64,000 nucleotides of DNA from JBDTSW01 sp963807385 (GCA_963807385.1 CAWEBQ010000003.1:124001-188000); one strand, 5' to 3'. Positions 44,670-52,815 are shown, numbered from the stretch's first letter. Program-made: numbers and translations. Notes: a model not told the origin generated them from the sequence alone.

Positions 44670-45331
44670 CGGGTCTCCTGCACGGCCTTCGCGATCAGGC
44701 CCGGAGTTGCCTGGAGCGAGCCGAGCACGAGTTCGACGTAAGCCTCGGCCACATCCTCGACGGACAGCGGGCCCCGGGGGTCAAACCACAGCGCTGCTCC
44801 GGTGCACTGGAGGAGGATCGCGTACGTGGCGACATCCGGATGCCTTACGCGGAGCGACCCGTCGGCGATCCCGGCGCTGATCCACTCGCCGAAGCGCTCC
44901 TGATAGGCGTCGCGCTGGGCCACCAGAGCCCCGCGCGGACTCGGCGCCAGCGCCCGGATCTCGCTGTCGGTCACAAAGGCCGCCTGGCTGTGGATGCCGT
45001 GGAAGATGACGTGCTCGCGCACGGCCGCGGCGAGCTTTAGCGCAGGCCGCTGGTGGCGGGCCACCGCCTCGAGCACGCGCTCGGTGAGCCGGTCCATGAA
45101 GTCGTCCTGGAGCTCGACGAGGATCGCTTCCTTGCTTGGGTACCAGTGGTAGATCGCCGCTGGCTGAACCTGCGCGGCCGTCCCGATCGCCCGCATGGAG
45201 GTCGCGTGGTAGCCGAGCCTCGCGAACAGCTCGAGGGCCGCCTCGAGGATCGCATCGCGCGTCTCCGGCCCCCGGCGGGCGGAGGAGCGGCGGGCTCGGG
45301 ACTTGCGCGGGGCGGCGACGGCGTCAGCCAA
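44666..45331 (-). CDS. TetR family regulator of the peptide/BKACE operon
   Basis: 221 residues. A basic N-terminal tail (RKSRARRSSARRG) precedes the HTH: RDAILEAALELFARLGYHATSMRAIG and VQPAAIYHWYPSKEAILVEL. The C-terminal TetR_C domain (LKLAAAVREHVIFHGIHSQAAFVTDSEIRAL) resembles the group controlling fatty-acid or acyl-CoA genes. It is encoded inside the operon, overlapping both neighbours, so autoregulation is likely. The 11-base palindrome over the operon -10 is the candidate operator. The inducer might be an acyl-CoA product of BKACE (inference). Confidence 0.9.
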   Translation of the reverse strand: MADAVAAPRKSRARRSSARRGPETRDAILEAALELFARLGYHATSMRAIGTAAQVQPAAIYHWYPSKEAILVELQDDFMDRLTERVLEAVARHQRPALKLAAAVREHVIFHGIHSQAAFVTDSEIRALAPSPRGALVAQRDAYQERFGEWISAGIADGSLRVRHPDVATYAILLQCTGAALWFDPRGPLSVEDVAEAYVELVLGSLQATPGLIAKAVQETR

Positions 45332-46151
45332 GGTGGAGGAGCTCCTTCGTCTGTTGCTGCGTTGCGACCTCGCGCCCGAGGGTCCGCGTGAGGCCGGCGG
45401 CGGTCTCGACGAGCGCCGCGTTCGAGGGCGCGAGCACTCCCTTGCTGATGTACGAGACGTCCTCGAGCCCGGTGCGGATGCCCGGGGCGCCCATCAGCAG
45501 GGCCATGCCCATCAGCCGCTGGTGGTGGCGCCCGATGCAGGTGACGGTCCAGAACGTGCCCTCGGGCAAGGGGCGCACCATCGCTGCCAGCGCCTCGGGC
45601 GAGGCGTCGATGCCGCCGGGCACGCCGAAGACGAGGTTGATGCGCATCGGCGAGGGCAGCAGGCCCTGGTCCAGCCAGCGAACGGCGCTGATCACGTGGC
45701 CGACATCGAACGCCTCGACCTCGAGGGCGATGCCGGCGTCGAGCGCCCGCTTCACGATCCCCTTGCCCGCGGGCGGCGGCGTGATGAAGGTCTCCTCCCC
45801 GAAGTTCATCGAGCCCGACTCGACCCCGGAGATGTCCGGCTTCGCCTCCAGGCCGGTGGTCCGCTCCTCGATCGTCATGTCGTTCGCTCCGCCGGTGGAG
45901 ACCATCGTCAGCACGTCGGAGGACGCGCGGATGCGGTCGATCACCTCAACGAACAGCTCCGGTCGTCCGCTCGGGGTCCCGTCGTCCTCGCGGACGTGCA
46001 GGTGCGTAACCGTGGCCCCCGCGGCGGCGGCCTCGATCGCCGAGTTCGCGATCTCCTCCGTCGTGTAGGGGATGTTCGGGTTGTTCTCCCGGAACACGTC
46101 CGCCCCGGTGACCGCACATGTGATTACGACTGGATCCGTATTCCAAGCCAT
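45324..46151 (-). CDS. Beta-keto acid cleavage enzyme (BKACE/DUF849; 3-keto-5-aminohexanoate cleavage enzyme-like)
   Basis: A 275-residue zinc TIM-barrel enzyme that condenses a beta-keto acid with acetyl-CoA and splits it to acetoacetate and a new acyl-CoA. Zinc ligands His50 and His52 are in GATVTHLHVRED, with the third ligand Glu expected near the C-terminal barrel strand (VRTGLED-type segment IRTGLEDVSY). The pattern LVFGVPGGIDASPEALAAMVRPLPEG is diagnostic. Because it is encoded next to a 3,5-diaminohexanoate-dehydrogenase-like gene, a 3-keto-5-aminohexanoate-type substrate is likely, although family members also act on dehydrocarnitine and others. Confidence 0.9.
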   Translation of the reverse strand: MAWNTDPVVITCAVTGADVFRENNPNIPYTTEEIANSAIEAAAAGATVTHLHVREDDGTPSGRPELFVEVIDRIRASSDVLTMVSTGGANDMTIEERTTGLEAKPDISGVESGSMNFGEETFITPPPAGKGIVKRALDAGIALEVEAFDVGHVISAVRWLDQGLLPSPMRINLVFGVPGGIDASPEALAAMVRPLPEGTFWTVTCIGRHHQRLMGMALLMGAPGIRTGLEDVSYISKGVLAPSNAALVETAAGLTRTLGREVATQQQTKELLHLG

Positions 46152-46153
46152 GA

Positions 46154-46615
46154 CTATCTACGCGCCTTCCCGACCGGTGCCTGACCCCCGGTCGCGCTTG
46201 GCGGTGCCTGACCCTCGGTGGTGGGTGGCGGTGCCTGGCCCCCGGTGGTGAGTGATTTGCGCTCGGCGTCGCTGATCGGGCGCGAACTGCGCGCGTCCGG
46301 GTCCCAGAGCACGATGGCGAACTGGGCCTCGACCGCCGCTTCGCCGTCCGGATCCAGGATCCGCTCGGCGGTGGTGACGCTCGAGGTCCCGAGCTCGTTC
46401 ACCCCGCACTCGACGGTCACGGTCTTCTGCTGCGGATCGATCTCGCGGTTGAACTCGACCGAGCAGCGGCCAACCACGTACTGGTCCGGGCGGATCCCGT
46501 GCGCGCCGAGGAAGGCGTCTCGGCCCTGCTCGAGCAGCACCAGAACGGCAGTGTGCCCGACGTGTCCCAGAGCGTCGAGGTCCTCCCAGCGCGTCTGGAC
46601 CGTGTGCGCGCTCAC
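46154..46615 (-). CDS. 4HBT-type hotdog acyl-CoA thioesterase
   Basis: 153 residues; the first 120 form a 4-hydroxybenzoyl-CoA-type hotdog domain beginning TRWEDLDALGHVGHTAVLVLLEQGR, with the catalytic Asp in the DLDALGHV loop. The last ~30 residues are an unrelated Pro/Gln tail of three 9-residue repeats (GQAPP). It is not like 3-aminobutyryl-CoA ammonia-lyase, the hotdog enzyme of lysine fermentation. Between the dehydrogenase and BKACE genes it probably hydrolyses the acyl-CoA made by BKACE, as betainyl-CoA thioesterase does in carnitine degradation. GTG 46615 overlaps the dehydrogenase stop. Confidence 0.82.
   Translation of the reverse strand: MSAHTVQTRWEDLDALGHVGHTAVLVLLEQGRDAFLGAHGIRPDQYVVGRCSVEFNREIDPQQKTVTVECGVNELGTSSVTTAERILDPDGEAAVEAQFAIVLWDPDARSSRPISDAERKSLTTGGQAPPPTTEGQAPPSATGGQAPVGKARR
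46176..46256 (-). repeat. Three in-frame 27-base tandem repeats
   Basis: Three copies (46176-46202, 46203-46229, 46230-46256) each starting GGTGCCTG(A/G)CCC(C/T)CGGT on the plus strand. Translated on the minus strand they give the 9-residue GQAPP repeats at the thioesterase C-terminus. The DNA similarity is higher than protein selection needs, suggesting recent slippage. Confidence 0.75.
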
Positions 46616-47664
46616 CGGACCGCCTCCCCCACCATCCCGAAGCCGGCGCGAAGGGACTCCGAGCCCCGGATCAGTTCGATCGCGTAGGCGCCGCGGTCAT
46701 CCGTGTAGCCGCTGCCCACCAGCATCCTGGCGCTGGAACCGATCCCATCGGCCGCGAGCGCCGCCGTCGAGAACCTGGTGGCCATCGAGAAGAAGAGAAT
46801 CGTGCCGTCGTCCGCCGTGAGCAGGATCGAGGCGGGCTCGCACCCGGTGGCGTTGACGACCACGACGGTGAGGTCCGCGGGCCGCGCGCCCGCCGCCGCG
46901 AGCGCCTCGGTCGCGGCGAGGGGGTCGCGCAGGTCCGCGGCCACCGCGATGTCGCAGAGCCCGAGCTCGCGGACGCGCTCGGCCGCGGCCGCGTCGTGGT
47001 CGACCGCCACGAGCGTCGCATCCGGCGCCGCGTCGCGCGCGGCGGCCAACGCGAGCTTGCCGGCGTGCCCCGCCCCGAGCACGAGGACCGTGCCGCCCCC
47101 GGAGGGGACAAGGTCGCGGGTCTGGTTGGCGGCGGAGCACACGTCGTAGATCTCGATCGCGGTCGCGAGCGGAATGTCGGCCGGGACCGGGGCCCAGCCG
47201 GCGCGGTCGCAGATGTAGGCCGTGCCCGTCACCTCGACCTGCGCCGAGTCGGGGTCGAGGCCGGTGATCTCACCGATCCGAAGTGGGGTCAGCGTGAGCG
47301 AGCCCAGCGAGACGATCCCCTCCCCTTCCGCCGGCGGATCGCTGTAGCGCTCGCCGATCGCCGTCACGGTCCCGGTCAGGATCCCGCCGGAGTCCGTGTC
47401 CGGATTGTGCATCTTCCCGCGGGCCTCGACGATCTCCTCGATGCGGGCGGCCATCCGCTCCGGGTCAGCCTCGGCGTCCTCGCGGATGCGGCGGTGTGAG
47501 GTCGAATCGAGGCACAGCCGCTCGACCGCCACCTCGAACTCGAACGGCCGCAACGGGCCGGAGGGATCGAGCCGCTCGGCGGGCTGCGGCAACACCCCGC
47601 GCGGCTCCAGCACGCGATCCGCGCCCAGGCGCCGGCCGATCTCCGAGATGCTCTCCTCCTTCAT
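46612..47664 (-). CDS. L-erythro-3,5-diaminohexanoate dehydrogenase-like protein
   Basis: 350 residues resembling Kdd, the NAD(P)-dependent enzyme that oxidatively deaminates the 3-amino group of 3,5-diaminohexanoate to 3-keto-5-aminohexanoate in lysine fermentation. The N-terminus (RRLGADRVLEPRGVLPQPAERLD, then CLDSTSHRRIRED) and the HNPDTDSGGILTG block match my memory of Kdd; the Rossmann motif is VLVLGAGHAGKLALAAARD. The pathway's aminomutases (kamA, kamDE) are absent here. First gene of the long operon; ATG 47664 with a -10/-35 pair upstream. Its product would feed the BKACE gene two genes downstream. Confidence 0.85.
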   Translation of the reverse strand: MKEESISEIGRRLGADRVLEPRGVLPQPAERLDPSGPLRPFEFEVAVERLCLDSTSHRRIREDAEADPERMAARIEEIVEARGKMHNPDTDSGGILTGTVTAIGERYSDPPAEGEGIVSLGSLTLTPLRIGEITGLDPDSAQVEVTGTAYICDRAGWAPVPADIPLATAIEIYDVCSAANQTRDLVPSGGGTVLVLGAGHAGKLALAAARDAAPDATLVAVDHDAAAAERVRELGLCDIAVAADLRDPLAATEALAAAGARPADLTVVVVNATGCEPASILLTADDGTILFFSMATRFSTAALAADGIGSSARMLVGSGYTDDRGAYAIELIRGSESLRAGFGMVGEAVR

Positions 47665-47674
47665 GAACGGTCGT

Positions 47675-47709
47675 TAGGGACCCTACGCCCGCGCTCCCCA
47701 CCTCGTCAA
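47675..47709 (-). promoter_or_regulatory. Promoter and operator-like palindrome of the peptide/BKACE operon
   Basis: Minus strand: -35 TTGACG (47704-47709), 18-base spacer, -10 TAGGGT (47680-47685), 15 bases to ATG 47664. The perfect 11-base palindrome TAGGGACCCTA (47675-47685) covers the -10, an ideal repressor site for the operon's TetR protein. Confidence 0.6.
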
Positions 47710-47772
47710 GGCTCCGGGTGGATAACGATCGCGCGCCCCTTGCTCCTGCCTGTCACATCGCCCGTCCCGGCG

Positions 47773-47778
47773 TAGGCT
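47773..47778 (+). promoter_or_regulatory. TAGGCT box, leaderless start of the AsnB-like gene
   Basis: TAGGCT ends 6 bases before GTG 47785, with no Shine-Dalgarno sequence. Confidence 0.5.
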
Positions 47779-47784
47779 TCGCGG

Positions 47785-49320
47785 GTGCGTCTGGAATCGA
47801 CCGAGATGGAGGGCTGGCCGCCACTGGCGTGGCTCGCGCGCTGCGGGCCGGACTCGGTCGAGCTCCGGCACGGCTCCATGGTCGAGACCCAGGACGGGTT
47901 CGGGGTCGAGGGCTGCTGGGCCGGTGACTTCGCCGCGGGCGACTTCGACCGAAGCGCGGTGGTCGCCGGGTCCGGGGTGCGGGTGCGCGACGGCGGGGCC
48001 ACCTTCGTCCCCCCGACGTCCACGGTCGATCGGCTGGCCTGGCTGGCCCTGGACGACGGCACCCACTTGATCTCGAACTCGCTGTTCGCGCCGCTCGCGG
48101 CCTCAGGCGCCGCCCTTCGCGAGGACAAGGCCGTCAGGTACAAGGGAAAGCTCGCCTCCATCTCGCGGGGGCTCACCGATTGTGCCGACAGCCTCAAGAC
48201 CTCACTCGGGCGGCTTCGTCTGACCTACTTCCACAACCTGGTCTGGGATGGGCGGAGCATGGAGCCGTCCGAGAAGCCGGCGATCGGCGTCGCCCTTGGG
48301 AACTTCGGCGAGTACAGGTCGTTCCTGGCCGGGGGCTTCTCGGCCCTCGCTGCGAACATGGCCGACCCCCGCCGCTCGGACCCCCTCGCCTTCCTCGGCA
48401 CCCTCTCGTCGGGATACGACGCGAACGCCTGCACCGCGCTGGCGGCCGAGGCAGGCTGCGCCAGCGCGCTGTGCTTCGAGACCAACGCGAGGGGCCGGGC
48501 GGACAGTGGGGTTCCCGTCGCTGAGGCCCTCGGCATCGAGCCCGTGCTGCTGGGCACCGACGACTGGCGGGCGGAGCCGGAGATGCGGTTCTACCCGGAG
48601 GCCCCCTTTATCGCCGTCGGGCGCGGTAGCGGGCTCGTTGGGTTCCACGGCGCGGGCCCGCGGCTTCGTGGCGCGGTGCTGGTGACGGGGTTCTACGGAG
48701 ACTCGATCTGGAACCCGGACTGGGATCGTCTGGGCCCGGACATCGTCCGCAAGGACGCCTCCGGGCTCGGCCTCAGCGAGTACCGGCTCCACGCCGGCTT
48801 CGTGAACTGCGCCGCCACGTTCTGGGCCGCCAGGGAGGTGGCCGACGTGGTCGCGATCGCACGCTCCGATGAGATGAGGGATTGGGTCGCGGGTGAGGAG
48901 TACAGCCGGCCCGTGCCGCGACGCATCGCGGAGGAGGCCGGGGTGCCACGCGAGGCCTTCGGCCAGCGAAAGAGCGCGGTGACCCGGCTCACCCCCCACC
49001 GCGACCCCCGCTTCATGCGACCCGCGTCCATGCGCGACTTCGTCGCCTGGCTTCACTCCAATCGTCCCGAGCCCGATGAGCCGCGCCTCCGCGTGCGCCC
49101 GCGGCTCGACCGGGCCTTGGTCCGTTGGCGGCGGGCGCTGGTCTGGGCGCACGGCCTCGCCCTGTCCGTCCCGGGCTACGGGCGCACCAGCGGGGCAAGG
49201 CCCCGTCACGCGCGGCTGAAGGGCCGGGCCCAGAGCCCCACCCCGCTGCGCGAGAGGAGCCTGTGGTGGGCGATCGAGCGTTGCTGCGACGCCTACTCGC
49301 AAGGCCCGAGCGCAACGTGA
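47785..49320 (+). CDS. Asparagine-synthetase-like PP-loop protein, divergent
   Basis: 511 residues of uncertain function. The middle resembles the AsnB ATP-pyrophosphatase domain: FLGTLSSGYDANACTALAAEAG corresponds to the SGGxDSS PP-loop, ADSGVPVAEALGIEPVLL to the following Rossmann strand, VTGFYGDSIW to the GxGGDE segment and PRRIAEEAGVPREAFGQRKSA to the C-terminal helix of AsnB. Motifs are degenerate (SGYDAN), and the N-terminal Cys-2 glutaminase is missing, so any amide synthesis would use another amine donor or none. GTG 47785 is supported by the TAGGCT box. It overlaps the deacetylase-family gene (GTGA) and the two are probably partners. Confidence 0.6.
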   Translation: MRLESTEMEGWPPLAWLARCGPDSVELRHGSMVETQDGFGVEGCWAGDFAAGDFDRSAVVAGSGVRVRDGGATFVPPTSTVDRLAWLALDDGTHLISNSLFAPLAASGAALREDKAVRYKGKLASISRGLTDCADSLKTSLGRLRLTYFHNLVWDGRSMEPSEKPAIGVALGNFGEYRSFLAGGFSALAANMADPRRSDPLAFLGTLSSGYDANACTALAAEAGCASALCFETNARGRADSGVPVAEALGIEPVLLGTDDWRAEPEMRFYPEAPFIAVGRGSGLVGFHGAGPRLRGAVLVTGFYGDSIWNPDWDRLGPDIVRKDASGLGLSEYRLHAGFVNCAATFWAAREVADVVAIARSDEMRDWVAGEEYSRPVPRRIAEEAGVPREAFGQRKSAVTRLTPHRDPRFMRPASMRDFVAWLHSNRPEPDEPRLRVRPRLDRALVRWRRALVWAHGLALSVPGYGRTSGARPRHARLKGRAQSPTPLRERSLWWAIERCCDAYSQGPSAT

Positions 49321-50396
49321 GCGTCGCGCTCCCCCCGGTCGTCTGGAGCGACGCCCACCGGCAGCACACGCCGGAGGGCGAGATCTACGTCGGCGTGCAG
49401 ATTCCGGGAACCGAGGTGCCCGCGCGCGCCGAGCTCATCCGGGAAGCGCTCGAGCGCGACGGCGCGGTCCTGGTCGAGGCCCGCCGCCACCCCGACGCGG
49501 CGATCACGGCCGTGCACGACCGGGAGCTGCTCGACTACCTGTCGGGGGCCTGGGAGGCATGGGAGCGCTCAGGGCTCGAGAGCGACCCCGGCCAGGACCG
49601 GGTCGTGCCGTACCTCTTCCCCCACCCCGGCCTGCTCGGCACGACTCCGCCGCGCGCGCCCACGGCGCCGGCTGCCCGGGCCGGGCGCTATGCCTACGAC
49701 ACGATGACGTCGATCGGACCCGGCACGTGGGAGGCCGCCCGCGCCGCAGCCGACGTGGCGCTCACCGCCGCCGAACTGGTGGCGGGCGGCGAGCGAGCCG
49801 CATACGCGTGCTGCCGTCCTCCCGGCCACCACGTCACCCGGAACGCCTTCGGCGGCTCGTGTTACCTGAACAACTCAGCGATCGCCGCCCGGCACCTTCG
49901 AGGGCTTGCGGACGGGCCGGTGGCCCTGCTCGACATCGACGCACACCACGGGAACGGCGCCCAATCGATCTTCTGGGAGGACGCCGGGGTGCTGACCGGC
50001 TCGGTCCACGTCGACCCCGGAGCGGGTTGGTTTCCCCACTACCTCGGATTCGAGGACGAGCGCGGGGCCGGCGCCGCCGAGGGCACGAACGTCAACCTGC
50101 CCCTGCCGCCCGGCTCCGGCGACGGTCCCTGGCTCGCCGCCGTGGAGCAACTGGCGGGCTGGGCCGCGGCCGGGGGCGCGAAGGCCCTCGTGGTGGCGCT
50201 CGGTGTCGACGCGGCCGGGGGCGACCCGGAGAGCCCGCTGGAGGTGACCGTGGAGGGCTACGCCGCGGCTGGGTCGATCCTCCGCGACATGGGACTGACG
50301 ACCGCGATCGTCCAGGAGGGGGGCTACAACCTCCAGACCGTCGGGGAACTCGTCGTGGCCTTCGTCTCGGGCTTTGGCCCCCCGGCGCCCGTGTGA
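49317..50396 (+). CDS. Histone deacetylase family amidohydrolase (acetylpolyamine amidohydrolase-like)
   Basis: 359 residues with the zinc deacetylase core: tandem His in CRPPGHHVTRNAFGG (about residue 172), the metal site DIDAHHGNGAQSIFWED (about 206), the second metal Asp in ALGVDAAGGDPESPL and the catalytic Tyr loop QEGGYNLQTVG. Bacterial members deacetylate polyamines or acetoin-related or acyl-amine compounds. GTG 49317 overlaps the stop of the AsnB-like gene, implying translational coupling: one enzyme may form and the other remove an amide on the same compound (inference). Confidence 0.9.
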   Translation: MSVALPPVVWSDAHRQHTPEGEIYVGVQIPGTEVPARAELIREALERDGAVLVEARRHPDAAITAVHDRELLDYLSGAWEAWERSGLESDPGQDRVVPYLFPHPGLLGTTPPRAPTAPAARAGRYAYDTMTSIGPGTWEAARAAADVALTAAELVAGGERAAYACCRPPGHHVTRNAFGGSCYLNNSAIAARHLRGLADGPVALLDIDAHHGNGAQSIFWEDAGVLTGSVHVDPGAGWFPHYLGFEDERGAGAAEGTNVNLPLPPGSGDGPWLAAVEQLAGWAAAGGAKALVVALGVDAAGGDPESPLEVTVEGYAAAGSILRDMGLTTAIVQEGGYNLQTVGELVVAFVSGFGPPAPV

Positions 50397-50473
50397 CGAC
50401 GGTCACATACCGGCGCGGCGGAATCGGCCACTGTTAGCTTCCGCCCTGGCCATCATTCCTCGGGGCCAGCCAG

Positions 50474-52813
50474 ATGGTCGAGCGAATAGCACTGCTGACG
50501 TGGAACCGGCCGAAGGCCGTACTCCTCGTCGTCGGCCTCTTCACGGTGATCGCCGTCATCGCCGGGCGCGGCGTCGAGGGGCACCTGAAGGCGGCCGGCT
50601 TTACCGACAGCGCCTCGGAGAGCGAGAGGGCGACGGAGCTGCTCCGCGAGGAGCTCGGCTACGACGCAACCCCCGGAATCGTGCTTCTCGTCCGGGATCC
50701 GGACGGCAGGCGCCTCGACCTCGACAGCGACCGCATCCGGCGGGAGGTCGCCAGCCTGACCGGGCAGCTCCGCAGGACCGACTTCGTGGGAAAGGTCACG
50801 GACCCTCTGGCCCCGCTGGACCGGGCGGAGCGGGAGATCGCCCGAGCGCAGCGGCGGGAGATCGCGGGGGCCAAACGCGAGGCGGAGGCGGCCGCGCGAG
50901 AGGCCCAGCTCCAGGCGCTCTCCCTCGGCCTTCCGCCTCCCGTGCTTCCCACGCCTCCCGAGCCACCCGGCGAGAGCGAGCTCAAGGACGCGAGGGCCAA
51001 GGCGCTCGGCAAGGCAGCCGACCGACTGCCCCGCCAGAGCCAACTCATCGCCGACGACGGCCGCTCGGTCGTGATCACGGGACACCTCGCGACCCAGGAC
51101 GTGGAGGAAGACGGCGGCGCCGCCGCCGAGGACGCGGACGAGCGGGTCCATTCGGAGGTCCTCGACGTGGGGATCGGCGGCTTCGCTCCCAGCTTCAACG
51201 AGGTCAACGACCAGACCCGATCCGATCTGACCAAGGCCGAGCTGATCGCGTTCCCGATCCTCACCGTGCTGCTCCTGTTCGTGTTCCGCGGTGTGATCGC
51301 GGCGCTGATCCCGCTGATGATCGGGGTCGTATCGATCCTGGGGACGCTGATGATGCTGCGGCTGATGTCCGAGGTCGTGGACACCTCGCTGTTCGCCCTG
51401 AACATCGCGACAGCCCTCAGCCTGGGCCTGGCCGTCGACTACGCCTTGCTGCTGGTCTCCCGCTACCGGGAGGAACTCGAGCGGCAGGGGCCGACCTGGG
51501 AGGCGCATCGCCAGACCGTCGTCACGGCCGGACGGACGGTGCTGTTCTCCGGGATGACCGTGGCGGTGGCCATGGCGGCGCTGGCGGTCTTCCCGCAGCG
51601 GTTTCTGTACTCGGTCGCGGTCGCCGGCGCGACCGTCGCCGTGCTTGCCTCGCTGATCGCCCTGTTCGCGGTCCCCGCCCTCCTGGCCCTGCTGGGCGAG
51701 CGGATCAACGCGCTGTCCATCCGCCGCGGCCACGCCGTCTCGGATGAGTCCGACGGCTGGTACCGGCTCGCGTGGTGGGTGATGCGCCGCCCGGTGGCGG
51801 TCGCGCTGGCGAGCTCCGCCGTGCTCCTTGCGGCCTCGATCCCCCTGCTCTCGACGGTCCTCACGGGCCCCAGCGCCGAGGCGGTCCCGCCGGGCCAGCC
51901 CTCGTACGAGATCAACGGGTACGTGGAGGACCACTACGACCGTGACGTCTCCGAGGCCATCACGGTCGCCGTGGACGGTGGACTGACCGAGTCGGAGCTC
52001 GCGCGCCTCCAGGGCCGGATCGAGCGGGTCGACGGGATCAAGCGGGGCTCCGAGTTCGACCGCCTCTCAAACCGGGTCGCTTACGCGAACTTCGCGGGAG
52101 AGGACAAGGCCCTCACCGCGCGCACGCAGGATGCCGTCCAGGCGATCCGGGCCGACGGCGCCCCGGGAGGGGCCGAGCTCCTCGTCTCCGGCAACACCGC
52201 CAGGTTCATCGACCAGAAGCAGAGCCTGATCGAACACACGCCCCTGGTGATCGCGATCGTCGTCGTGACGACCCTCTTCCTGCTCTTCATGCTCACGGGC
52301 TCGGTGATCCTCCCGATCAAGACCCTGGTGATGAACACGCTGACGCTGGCGGCGAGCCTCGGGATCCTAGTCCTCGCGTTCCAGGAGGGATGGCTCAACT
52401 CGGTGTTCGCCTACGAGGGCCCATCGGCCGTGGAGGTGACCAGCCTGGTCTTCGTCTTCGCTGTCACGTTCGGGCTCGCGACCGACTACGCCGTGCTGGT
52501 CATGGCGCGCATCAAGGAGCAGCACGACCGCGGCGCGCCCAACGAGGAGGCGGTCGCCGTCGGCATCGGGCGCACCGGGCGGGTGATCACGGCGGCGGCG
52601 CTGATGATCGCGGTGGTCTTCCTCGCCTTCGGCGTCAGCTCGGTGTTCTTCATGAAGCAGATCTCGATCGCACAGGCGGCCGGGGTTCTGATCGACGCGA
52701 CGATCGTCCGGGCGCTCCTCGTGCCGTCGCTGATGCGTTTGCTGGGCGAGTGGAACTGGTGGGCGCCGGCCCCGCTGGCCCGGTTCCAGGCCCGCTTCGG
52801 CTGGCGCGAGTAG
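50474..52813 (+). CDS. MMPL family RND transporter
   Basis: A 779-residue RND exporter with two sets of six membrane helices. The proton-relay Asp-Tyr pairs are in LGLAVDYALLLVSRYREE and FGLATDYAVLVMARIKEQ. The first periplasmic porter domain carries an inserted charged helix of about 50 residues (ERAEREIARAQRRE-like, Lys/Arg/Glu/Ala-rich) followed by a Pro-rich turn, longer than usual. MMPL proteins export lipids or secondary metabolites. It follows the deacetylase gene by 77 bases, which may hold its own promoter (TAGCTT at 50435-50440). Confidence 0.93.
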   Translation: MVERIALLTWNRPKAVLLVVGLFTVIAVIAGRGVEGHLKAAGFTDSASESERATELLREELGYDATPGIVLLVRDPDGRRLDLDSDRIRREVASLTGQLRRTDFVGKVTDPLAPLDRAEREIARAQRREIAGAKREAEAAAREAQLQALSLGLPPPVLPTPPEPPGESELKDARAKALGKAADRLPRQSQLIADDGRSVVITGHLATQDVEEDGGAAAEDADERVHSEVLDVGIGGFAPSFNEVNDQTRSDLTKAELIAFPILTVLLLFVFRGVIAALIPLMIGVVSILGTLMMLRLMSEVVDTSLFALNIATALSLGLAVDYALLLVSRYREELERQGPTWEAHRQTVVTAGRTVLFSGMTVAVAMAALAVFPQRFLYSVAVAGATVAVLASLIALFAVPALLALLGERINALSIRRGHAVSDESDGWYRLAWWVMRRPVAVALASSAVLLAASIPLLSTVLTGPSAEAVPPGQPSYEINGYVEDHYDRDVSEAITVAVDGGLTESELARLQGRIERVDGIKRGSEFDRLSNRVAYANFAGEDKALTARTQDAVQAIRADGAPGGAELLVSGNTARFIDQKQSLIEHTPLVIAIVVVTTLFLLFMLTGSVILPIKTLVMNTLTLAASLGILVLAFQEGWLNSVFAYEGPSAVEVTSLVFVFAVTFGLATDYAVLVMARIKEQHDRGAPNEEAVAVGIGRTGRVITAAALMIAVVFLAFGVSSVFFMKQISIAQAAGVLIDATIVRALLVPSLMRLLGEWNWWAPAPLARFQARFGWRE

Positions 52814-52815
52814 GG

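Noticed and set aside
46154..46615. The hotdog gene as 3-aminobutyryl-CoA ammonia-lyase (Kal), completing a lysine fermentation cluster.
   Set aside because: Its DLDALGHV motif is that of 4HBT thioesterases and does not match my recollection of Kal; the aminomutase genes are also absent.
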